From IMG/VR virus record IMGVR_UViG_3300025727_000053, positions 1 to 23,399 of that record: a stretch of 23,399 nucleotides of DNA; one strand, written 5' to 3'. This DNA is from a virus. The notes beneath the pieces were generated by a model. That model made no database searches, had not been told where the DNA came from, and was given only the letters and a program-made list of their open reading frames with translations. Shown here piece after piece: positions 14,838-20,028 of the stretch. The number at the start of each line of letters is the position of its first letter. The first letter of the stretch is position 1. The translations under genes and the position numbers were made by a program.

Positions 14838-15278
14838 CTAAATCGCCACATCTGGCGTTTGCATTTTCGTAAAATAAGTAATCAGAAAGGTCATCGTGAC
14901 CACCCCGATTGGTACTTCACCATCACCGGTGAAGTTGATTTCTGTTCCAGCTAAATTGCAGTCACGGGTCAAGCCTCCTAGAGTTCGATCAGTAGCCAGT
15001 GCAGATTCAACCTCTGCCGACAGTTGATCCAGTTGGTTATCAATGGTCGCTGATGACTTAATGTAGCCTTCAACAATTAGTGATAAAGATCGGCCGAGCG
15101 TATCGCCCATCCCGTCCGTTTCTGAATCTTCGGTAGTGGTATAAACCAACAGTGCTGGCATTTCATCATCTTTCAACGGATAGATTCTCGACTTGAACAC
15201 TCTCGTTCCTGCCGTCAATAAACCTGTCACCGCATCACCGGCTGCATCTCTGATCTGGTGGCGAATATGATTAGGCAT
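14838..15278 (-). CDS. Tail terminator protein, gpU-like
   Basis: 146 aa from ATG 15278, chosen for GGAG 7 nt upstream and because it overlaps the previous stop by 8 bp; a longer frame to 15317 lies within the previous gene. The fold order fits lambda gpU: N-terminal helix (IRHQIRDAAGDAVTGLL), strand SRIYPLKDDEMPALLVYTT with the typical 'P..D..P.L.VY' pattern, a long central strand (SLSLIVEGYIK), a helix with DQLDQLSAEVESAL, and a closing strand VVTMTFLITYF. gpU caps the growing tail tube and provides the head-binding end. The order FII-U-V-G-T-H is as in lambda, although lambda's Z is not seen. Confidence 0.8.
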   Translation of the reverse strand: MPNHIRHQIRDAAGDAVTGLLTAGTRVFKSRIYPLKDDEMPALLVYTTTEDSETDGMGDTLGRSLSLIVEGYIKSSATIDNQLDQLSAEVESALATDRTLGGLTRDCNLAGTEINFTGDGEVPIGVVTMTFLITYFTKMQTPDVAI

Positions 15279-15576
15279 CTTGCAACTCCAAAACCAGTTC
15301 AACCATTCCAGTGCCATCCGGCCTGACTGTCACAACATTGTATTTCTGACTGCTAATCGTGAACTTATCACCGTGACCTGTGCCAACGATGTCGCTCGCT
15401 TTCGCAACCAGCAAAGACTGCCGACCCTCCACCCCAACTGTTCCAGAATCAATTTCAAAATACTCGTTCTGGAAGATCACATTGATTGACCGCTCTGACA
15501 ATCCTGACGGAGTGTAACTAGCAGCAATCGCGTGTTCAGTTGTCGCAAAGAACTGATCTAAATCTTCGTCAAACAT
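15271..15576 (-). CDS. Head-tail connector, lambda gpFII-like
   Basis: 101 aa (lambda FII is 117). It would bind the filled head and create the site for tail joining. The second half follows the FII pattern: VEGRQSLLVAKASDI, then GDKFTISSQKYNVVTVRPDGTG and a hydrophobic end strand (MVELVLEL), matching the FII order VEG..SLFV, GDTLTIG, DRVSPDDGG. The N-terminal helix FDEDLDQFFATT is likewise FII-like. Position between the capsid block and the gpU-like gene agrees. The start has GGAAGAAG upstream. Its stop TAA overlaps the following start by 8 bp. Confidence 0.75.
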   Translation of the reverse strand: MFDEDLDQFFATTEHAIAASYTPSGLSERSINVIFQNEYFEIDSGTVGVEGRQSLLVAKASDIVGTGHGDKFTISSQKYNVVTVRPDGTGMVELVLELQDA

Positions 15577-15775
15577 TCTTCGACTTCTTCCGGGTCGAGC
15601 GTTTCTTCACAATCTCACCATCACGACTCTCAGGTGCAGACGATGCCGTTGCCGGAACCGCTTTGCCCATGCGAATCAATGTCAGTGCATCTTCTTCGGA
15701 TAACTCAACCGTTTGCCCGGATTTAAGATCAAACCCACCGGCAGCCGTATTGCGTGTTATTGTTACTTTAGCCAT
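15569..15775 (-). CDS. Small head-region protein (hypothetical)
   Basis: 68 aa from ATG 15775, chosen for GGAGGG 6 nt upstream; the longer frame to 15805 has no comparable site. Residues 1-40 are compact (AAGGFDLKSGQTVELSEEDA, then LIRMGKAVP), a pattern I recognise from small proteins found next to capsid genes in many siphophages. The C-terminus is a basic tail (KKRSTRKKSKNV). It occupies the slot of lambda gpFI between capsid and FII, but has no gpFI similarity I can see. Possible DNA-end or capsid-interior contact through the basic tail is speculation. Its stop overlaps the next gene by 8 bp. Confidence 0.7.
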   Translation of the reverse strand: MAKVTITRNTAAGGFDLKSGQTVELSEEDALTLIRMGKAVPATASSAPESRDGEIVKKRSTRKKSKNV

Positions 15776-15785
15776 ATCGCTCCCT

Positions 15786-15825
15786 CCAATCAGAACCCCA
15801 GGCACAAGGCCCAGGGCATGATTGG
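15786..15825 (-). other. Intercistronic hairpin after capsid gene
   Basis: In the 62-bp gap after the capsid stop, arms CCAATCA (15786-15792) and TGATTGG (15819-15825) pair perfectly. Inside, CCC/GGG (15796-15798 with 15814-15816) and GGC/GCC (15801-15803 with 15809-15811) extend the stem, leaving a 5-nt loop. No T run follows, so it is not an intrinsic terminator. The base of the stem contains two G residues of the GGAGGG ribosome site of the next gene (15782-15787), so it may reduce its translation or protect the capsid mRNA 3' end. Confidence 0.5.
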
Positions 15826-15837
15826 TGCTGATGATGG

Positions 15838-17073
15838 TTATGCACCTTTAGCGAACGATTCAGCGTGTCTTACGCCAACATCCACTGCAAGATGAATACC
15901 CAATGTCAGAATACCGGTACTTGCGCTGCGCTCAGTTAGTACTTCTATCGCACCGAATTGACCGATGATTAGGTCTGACCAGTTACCGAATATGATGGTG
16001 CTGGCAGGACAGTTGGTAGTTGTTGCCACTCGGTAGCCGTTCATCTCATTAGACTCAATGACGAATCGACCAGAACCTGCATCTTTAGCAGTCTGCTTCA
16101 AAGCACCTGCCATTGATGGAGTAGTCACATAAGCGAGCGACCCGGTTAGTGCATTGTCTTGTGAAATTTGAGTTTCAATATCAACAATCTCCCCGAAAGT
16201 CGGAGCAGCCGCACTTGCCAAGGTCACAGAACCGATACCAGTGGCTTGTAATACGCCAGAGGGTTCGTTAGCACCACCACCGTTAAGGGCAGCAGTATCC
16301 AGAGCATTGGCAACACCGTTGGTGATGTCCTGGCGAATGATATTCTCAACACTTGGATCAGATTGAATCATCAAATTCCGTGTTATATCAACGTAAGCTG
16401 CTACGTTCTTCGGTGTGAGCGTCACTTGTCTGAAAGTTGGAGCGCCTTCTGTCGGTGCTGCACCCTCTGCGACCCAATACACATTTGTCTTAGCATTTAG
16501 TGCCGGAATTGCCACATTGCCCTGTAGGTTGCTCATCACTCTAGCACCCAATTGGCTGGTCACCATATTGGCGCGAAGTGCGTCAATGAATGAACTGCCC
16601 ATGTGGTCAGTGCCAACAATGTTGCCTGAATTGCTTGCTGCAAGATCACGACTCCATGCCATGTCAACGGGTAAGTAAAAACCACCGTTTGATTGACCGA
16701 CTCGTTGAGCAATCGTATCGCTCACTTCACGTTCAAGACCAGCGCCTGTCCAATCGCCAGAGGCTTGTGCTTGAATGGCTCGCATTAATGAATACTGCTC
16801 ACGCTCTGTGCGTGACATATCAACCGAGCGAACTGGTGCGTCCGGCATTACTGTCGGCTGACGTTTCATTTCGTCCTTTGTGCGGTCAAGTGCAACCTTG
16901 TTAAAATCATCAATCGGCATTCCATCCTCGATGGCCTTATCTGCGAGTTCACGCAAATACCCTGCATCTTTAGCCATTGCGTTGATGGTACTTACGCGCG
17001 TTTTTTCCTCAGTGAGTGCGGCAGTTCTTGCCTCGTTCTTCACTGCATCAATATCTATTGTTTGTTCAGTCAT
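15838..17073 (-). CDS. Possible internally started scaffold-capsid protein (in-frame)
   Basis: An ATG (Met177 of the fusion) sits exactly at the start of the delta-like helical region (MTEQTIDIDAVKN). It is preceded by AGGGAA with a 5-6 nt spacer, and by a linker of low complexity (HETQIHNTQGTV). Translation from here would give a 411-aa delta-plus-capsid protein without protease, the same size and order as HK97 gp5. This would let the phage make many capsid subunits per protease copy. The start is an inference from the site and the domain boundary. Confidence 0.5.
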   Translation of the reverse strand: MTEQTIDIDAVKNEARTAALTEEKTRVSTINAMAKDAGYLRELADKAIEDGMPIDDFNKVALDRTKDEMKRQPTVMPDAPVRSVDMSRTEREQYSLMRAIQAQASGDWTGAGLEREVSDTIAQRVGQSNGGFYLPVDMAWSRDLAASNSGNIVGTDHMGSSFIDALRANMVTSQLGARVMSNLQGNVAIPALNAKTNVYWVAEGAAPTEGAPTFRQVTLTPKNVAAYVDITRNLMIQSDPSVENIIRQDITNGVANALDTAALNGGGANEPSGVLQATGIGSVTLASAAAPTFGEIVDIETQISQDNALTGSLAYVTTPSMAGALKQTAKDAGSGRFVIESNEMNGYRVATTTNCPASTIIFGNWSDLIIGQFGAIEVLTERSASTGILTLGIHLAVDVGVRHAESFAKGA

Positions 17074-17601
17074 AACAGTTCCCTGTGTGTTGTGTATTTG
17101 TGTTTCGTGATCGCCAACCAAGTCTCGCCCAATCCCAACAGAAGTGTCTGCCGGTACTGATACGATGGATACCTCATGAGGCTGCCAATCGGTTGCTCGA
17201 TAAATCTCAGCATCCTTTTCACCCTCCACGTTCATTTCGTGAATGCGGTAGCCAACAGAAATGTTGGTACGGATGCCGTCAATTACGTCTTGCCAGATTT
17301 CTTCGGCTCGACTACTTTTGGAAAATCGAACAACGGCTGCGCCTCGTCCATTTTCTATCGTTGCGTTTTCTACGCGACCAATTTGGTCAGTCAAATCGTG
17401 ATCTAATAGCAGCGGTGCGCCCCCGTTCATCCGGTCCAGTCGAACACTGCCCGGCTGGTGGTCTAAGACCTCCTGGCCGAACCATCTTTCCACTGGTTCT
17501 TCGGATGAAAAAGATAAGCGAACAGTTCTGCTATCAGCATCAATCGCTGATCTGTCCAAATCAAATATTCTGTTTAAGTCACCTGTTTTAATCTTCGTCA
17601 T
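15838..17601 (-). CDS. Prohead protease-major capsid protein fusion (HK97 type)
   Basis: 587 aa from ATG 17601, chosen because AGGAGG lies 9 nt upstream; a longer frame to 17715 lies inside the portal gene and has no such site. Residues 1-160 are an HK97-family (U35) serine protease: likely His68 in LLLDHD, Ser115 in NISVGY, and PHEVSIVSVPAD at 141-152. Residues 177-290 are charged and helical, like the delta (scaffolding) domain of HK97 gp5. The rest is an HK97-fold capsid protein (REVSDTIAQRVGQSNGGFYLPVDM, spike and loop region with ISQDNALTGSLAYVTT, C-terminal FGNWSDLIIGQFG). It both matures and builds the shell. In most phages these are two genes; fusions are known. An in-frame internal start at 17073 may release capsid protein separately. 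Confidence 0.95.
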   Translation of the reverse strand: MTKIKTGDLNRIFDLDRSAIDADSRTVRLSFSSEEPVERWFGQEVLDHQPGSVRLDRMNGGAPLLLDHDLTDQIGRVENATIENGRGAAVVRFSKSSRAEEIWQDVIDGIRTNISVGYRIHEMNVEGEKDAEIYRATDWQPHEVSIVSVPADTSVGIGRDLVGDHETQIHNTQGTVMTEQTIDIDAVKNEARTAALTEEKTRVSTINAMAKDAGYLRELADKAIEDGMPIDDFNKVALDRTKDEMKRQPTVMPDAPVRSVDMSRTEREQYSLMRAIQAQASGDWTGAGLEREVSDTIAQRVGQSNGGFYLPVDMAWSRDLAASNSGNIVGTDHMGSSFIDALRANMVTSQLGARVMSNLQGNVAIPALNAKTNVYWVAEGAAPTEGAPTFRQVTLTPKNVAAYVDITRNLMIQSDPSVENIIRQDITNGVANALDTAALNGGGANEPSGVLQATGIGSVTLASAAAPTFGEIVDIETQISQDNALTGSLAYVTTPSMAGALKQTAKDAGSGRFVIESNEMNGYRVATTTNCPASTIIFGNWSDLIIGQFGAIEVLTERSASTGILTLGIHLAVDVGVRHAESFAKGA

Positions 17602-18970
17602 CAGGCGTGTCCTCCTTTTCGGTAATCGGTTGTAGTCCATACTGAGCGGCCAGTTCTTTCTCTTTCTGCAACTGGTCGTACACATCTTCCAAATCACGGC
17701 CCTGAGTCGCTGCAATGTCGGTGAGTGATGTAATGCCCATCTGATAAGCTAACTGATGGGCCTGCATATCCTTAACTGGATCGACCCATGTCCACCCTCT
17801 AGGCTGCCAGTTCACATTCGTAAGTCGCTTGAAATCGGTTGCGGCATAACCAAGATTCGTGATATTTGCCGATAGCCATGCTTCAAACACTCTGCGGTGC
17901 AGATGTTCAACAAAGAACGACTGCTGTTGTCTCCACCGGTCACGTTCTTCAATCGTGCCGGAGCGAATAGAGGAAAAGTTAACCTGTGTTAAATCACCGG
18001 ATAAGGCGTGATAACTGACCCCCAACCCGGTTGCGATACCTTTAAGGACCGCAGAAACATAATCAGCGAAAGCACTGACCGGATGCTGTGGGTCAATCAT
18101 GCCCATCTCAACGCCCACCGGTAATTCGGTCATACCAAGACCACCGATGTCGTTCGGCAATCCATAATCGTTCTTGTCATCTTCCAGCCAATCGCCGGTT
18201 GGTGTTTTGTAATAGCCGATCTTTTTGGCTGAGAACTCGGCAGCAATCATTTCTGCGCGTTCATAACGGTTCAGCATCAACAAATGGATCATGGCCGGTG
18301 CTAACCACGATGCTCCACGCATTTGACCGGCTCGGTCAGTGCGGAAGATGTGGATAATCTCATCGGCTGGAACCCGGTCATACTCAACGCGCGGATTCTG
18401 GAAGATGCCCCCCGGATGATCGCCCGGATGACTTTTCGATAGATGATAGGCAACCGGTTTCGCTTGTCGGTCAACCTCAATGCCCTGCACGATGCGGTTT
18501 TCTGTCTCAGTGCGGTCACGATTCAATGCGTGATCGAGATAATCGGCCTCATAGACCATCAGTTTCAAGCCGTCCGAGTTAATCAGACGTATTAAAACCT
18601 CACCATCCCTGGCAACAGACCGCACGACCAAACGCTGGATGTCATGCCATGACAGTCTGCCGTCTGCGGAGCATTGGCGAGGCCTGCCCCACTGCATCCA
18701 TGCGGATTCGATAATTCGATTGGTGCGCTGATCTAGTTTCTTTTTAGAGGTTCGTGCCTTTGCTTGCAGCCGAATACCTTGTTCACCGATCATATTGACT
18801 TCGACCAGTTGGAGATATTTGGCCGCATAGTCGTTGTTCTGTTCTAAATCTCTGGCCCTTGCTCTGAGCGCTGTACCTTGCTCACGCAAATCCTGGTTAA
18901 TCTCTTTCGATTCTGAAATCCAATCTTTAACAACATTCGGTGATGCTGCCGCAAACATTCTCTTACTCAT
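17588..18970 (-). CDS. Portal protein, lambda gpB family
   Basis: 460 aa. Forms the dodecameric ring at the head vertex through which DNA enters and to which the connector binds. The N-terminal half shows the family pattern with DLEQNNDYAAKYLQLVEVNMIGEQGI (about 40-65, written in parts: LEQNNDYA and VEVNMIGEQGI), an IDQLRRGxxN-like core replaced by IRLINSDGLKLM, the stem/clip region with EIIHIFRTDRAGQMRGASWLAP, and a C-terminal helical part with ATGLGVSYHALSGDLTQVNFSS that is a hallmark of lambda-type portals. The tail is acidic (EKEDTPDDED). A good ribosome site (TGGAG) precedes the ATG at 18970. The stop overlaps the protease-capsid start by 14 bp. Confidence 0.95.
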   Translation of the reverse strand: MSKRMFAAASPNVVKDWISESKEINQDLREQGTALRARARDLEQNNDYAAKYLQLVEVNMIGEQGIRLQAKARTSKKKLDQRTNRIIESAWMQWGRPRQCSADGRLSWHDIQRLVVRSVARDGEVLIRLINSDGLKLMVYEADYLDHALNRDRTETENRIVQGIEVDRQAKPVAYHLSKSHPGDHPGGIFQNPRVEYDRVPADEIIHIFRTDRAGQMRGASWLAPAMIHLLMLNRYERAEMIAAEFSAKKIGYYKTPTGDWLEDDKNDYGLPNDIGGLGMTELPVGVEMGMIDPQHPVSAFADYVSAVLKGIATGLGVSYHALSGDLTQVNFSSIRSGTIEERDRWRQQQSFFVEHLHRRVFEAWLSANITNLGYAATDFKRLTNVNWQPRGWTWVDPVKDMQAHQLAYQMGITSLTDIAATQGRDLEDVYDQLQKEKELAAQYGLQPITEKEDTPDDED

Positions 18971-19524
18971 CCACGAACTCCAAAACGGCCACGTTCGCGA
19001 ACCGATATTTCTGCCACTGTCTTATCGCGCATCTGTTCTAACTCGGTCAGATCACCAAATGACATCGAACGGCCTGCAATTGAATAACTGCTGCTAGTCT
19101 TGCTGGATAGGGTTTCTATAGCTGTTTCCAGATTCGATAACCGTTTCCGCAAGTGTGAAATTGGGTCAGCAGAGTCGGTGCTGGAATCTTTATCCGCAAA
19201 TACCTTGAACAACCCGGTGCCGAGAGTGACCCGTTGGCTGTCGCTGTTGCGGATAATGTAGGATTGCCACTGATAGGTGCCGGTGGTCCATGTCGCTGTA
19301 ACTGCTGATGCGATTTCGATCAGATAGTCAACGCCCGATGCGACTGCGGTGATTTCGATCTCTGAAAGTCCATCCCCCTCTTTACGAGCCGCATATTTCA
19401 GCGTGTAGTCAGTGTTGGGATAGGCGGCATGAATATCTGAGCGCTTGAAAGCGACTCGATCCCCGACAACGATTGAAGTCGGTTCTGTGACGGCATAGTT
19501 TGCCGTGAGGAATTGGTTCTTCAT
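18967..19524 (-). CDS. Head-tail joining protein with C-terminal gpW-like domain
   Basis: 185 aa. Residues 1-110 look beta-rich (alternating hydrophobic strands, TDYTLKYAAR, VDYLIEIAS, YQWQSYIIR), like an immunoglobulin-type sandwich. After a Ser/Asp linker (about 112-120), residues 121-172 resemble lambda gpW: helix (LRKRLSNLETAIETL), beta hairpin (SYSIAGRSMSFGDL), then helix (LTELEQMRDKTVAEI). gpW plugs the portal after packaging and prepares the tail attachment site; lambda gpW is only about 68 aa. The position immediately before portal matches the lambda A-W-B order. The stop overlaps the portal start by 4 bp (ATGA). The ribosome site is weak (TGAGA). The role of the N-terminal domain is unknown; I infer gpW function from the C-terminal pattern and order. 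Confidence 0.7.
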   Translation of the reverse strand: MKNQFLTANYAVTEPTSIVVGDRVAFKRSDIHAAYPNTDYTLKYAARKEGDGLSEIEITAVASGVDYLIEIASAVTATWTTGTYQWQSYIIRNSDSQRVTLGTGLFKVFADKDSSTDSADPISHLRKRLSNLETAIETLSSKTSSSYSIAGRSMSFGDLTELEQMRDKTVAEISVRERGRFGVRG

Positions 19525-19547
19525 AGGCTAATTTTCTCAAATCAACC

Positions 19548-19576
19548 TGTCTAGTATCCATAGTGAAAACTAGACA
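19548..19576 (-). promoter_or_regulatory. 8-bp inverted repeat in leader of gpW-like gene
   Basis: Perfect arms TGTCTAGT (19548-19555) and ACTAGACA (19569-19576) with a 13-nt loop, ending 24 nt upstream of the ATG at 19524. In RNA it would form a small hairpin in the 5' leader; in DNA it could be an operator. There is no T run after it, so it is not an intrinsic terminator. Confidence 0.4.
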
Positions 19577-19601
19577 ATCTTTAGATGAAACCCCCTACTT
19601 C

Positions 19602-19658
19602 CACCTAAATATCACCTAAATGTGACATTTTTCACCTAAATATGACATTTTTTAGGTG
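19602..19658 (-). repeat. Operator-like direct repeats (ATTTAGGTG on the coding strand)
   Basis: Three exact 9-bp copies of CACCTAAAT on the plus strand at 19602-19610, 19613-19621 and 19633-19641, plus an inverted 8-bp copy TTTAGGTG at 19651-19658. Copies 2 and 3 belong to a 20-bp tandem unit differing at one base (CACCTAAATG/A then TGACATTTTT). Centre spacing is 11 and 20 bp, close to one and two helical turns, so a protein array could bind one face of the DNA. The spacing and position argue for protein-binding sites. Confidence 0.7.
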
Positions 19659-19662
19659 TCAA
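19657..19662 (-). promoter_or_regulatory. Candidate -35 hexamer TTGACA
   Basis: Perfect sigma-70 -35 hexamer on the coding strand within the repeat-rich region. At 17 bp spacing the -10 position reads TTAGGT, a poor match, and lies inside one of the ATTTAGGTG repeats. This would fit a promoter needing an activator, or one blocked by a repressor at the repeats. The match could also be chance. Confidence 0.35.
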
Positions 19663-19723
19663 CCATAAACCCATTAAATTCGCGGCCTCCAGCATGGGTG
19701 ACACCCACTTTTTGATGGTTGAC
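19658..19723. repeat. 9-bp inverted repeat GTCAACCAT/ATGGTTGAC
   Basis: Perfect 9-bp arms at 19658-19666 and 19715-19723, 48 bp apart. The core AACCAT recurs twice more at 19746-19751 and 19760-19765, giving four copies in about 110 bp. Probably binding sites for one regulator, with one site overlapping the TTGACA element. Confidence 0.6.
19695..19707. promoter_or_regulatory. Perfect 13-bp palindrome, operator candidate
   Basis: TGGGTG-A-CACCCA: two perfect 6-bp arms around one central base. It sits midway between the arms of a larger inverted repeat (GTCAACCAT at 19658-19666, ATGGTTGAC at 19715-19723). This layout is typical of a dimeric repressor or activator site. It is too short, and without a T run, to be an intrinsic terminator. 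Confidence 0.5.
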
Positions 19724-19741
19724 GGTAAATAACTGGTCAGG

Positions 19742-19765
19742 TGCCAACCATTGACTGCCAACCAT
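19742..19765 (-). repeat. Tandem TGCCAACCAT elements
   Basis: Two exact 10-bp copies at 19742-19751 and 19756-19765, period 14 bp, just downstream of the Mor-like stop codon. They share the AACCAT core with the inverted repeat nearby. Likely regulator sites; no other function can be read from them. Confidence 0.5.
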
Positions 19766-19773
19766 CGAGTGTG

Positions 19774-20028
19774 TTAGTGCGAATTAATGATCTGATAGAC
19801 CCTTGCGCGGCTGATACCGAACCGCACCATAACTTGCTGAACATTACGGCCATTCCACATCAATCGTACTGAGCGAGAATCGACCCGGTTGCGTACCGGC
19901 ACATAAACATAGCCACTGGCATACTCTCTGCGAATGGCATCCCATAGCTTTTGTTCCAGTTCTTCCTGCGTATCATCGTCCAGACCACTATCAGCCATGA
20001 CTGTCGATATAATGTCAGCTAAAGCCAC
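19774..20028 (-). CDS. Mor-like transcription activator (small HTH protein)
   Basis: 84 aa from a GTG start. I chose GTG at 20028 because AGGAGG lies 6 nt upstream of it, whereas the longer ATG at 20055 has no ribosome site; the GTG overlaps the large-terminase stop by 10 bp. The N-terminal half is acidic and helical (dimerisation-like, DDDTQEELEQKL). Next comes a short beta element YVYVP, then the C-terminal helix-turn-helix with WNGRNVQQVMVRFGIS and VYQII. The same order (VYIP, then NGRNV, YGV, VYKAI) is found in Mu Mor and related C proteins, which activate middle or late promoters by binding dyads near -35. Family membership is inferred from that motif pattern. Directly downstream lies the only large non-coding region of the window, full of repeats, making this the likely regulator of the structural operon. 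It could instead be a structural or packaging accessory with a Mor-type fold. Confidence 0.8.
   Translation of the reverse strand: MALADIISTVMADSGLDDDTQEELEQKLWDAIRREYASGYVYVPVRNRVDSRSVRLMWNGRNVQQVMVRFGISRARVYQIINSH

Larger units (their letters stand above)
19525..19773 (-). promoter_or_regulatory. 249-bp repeat-rich control region upstream of head/tail genes
   Basis: The only stretch over about 100 bp without a gene. It holds, in coding direction: two TGCCAACCAT-type elements (19742-19765), an inverted pair GTCAACCAT/ATGGTTGAC (19658-19666 and 19715-19723) around a perfect palindrome (19695-19707), a consensus-like TTGACA (19657-19662), three direct ATTTAGGTG elements (19602-19641), and an 8-bp inverted repeat near the gene start (19548-19576). 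No convincing -10 hexamer lies 16-18 bp from TTGACA, which would suit an activator-dependent promoter. I infer a promoter/operator cluster for gpW-like, portal and later genes, possibly controlled by the adjacent Mor-like protein. Promoter function is not shown by the sequence itself. Confidence 0.6.

Noticed and set aside
15786-15825. Intrinsic terminator after the capsid gene
   Set aside because: Stable stem but no U tract follows on the coding strand, and essential connector and tail genes lie downstream.
17602-17715. N-terminal extension of the protease-capsid ORF
   Set aside because: The added 38 residues lie over the portal coding region in another frame and lack a ribosome site, while ATG 17601 has AGGAGG at good spacing.
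19525-19773. Phage attachment site or transposon end
   Set aside because: No integrase, transposase or target duplication visible; the repeats are better explained as regulator sites.
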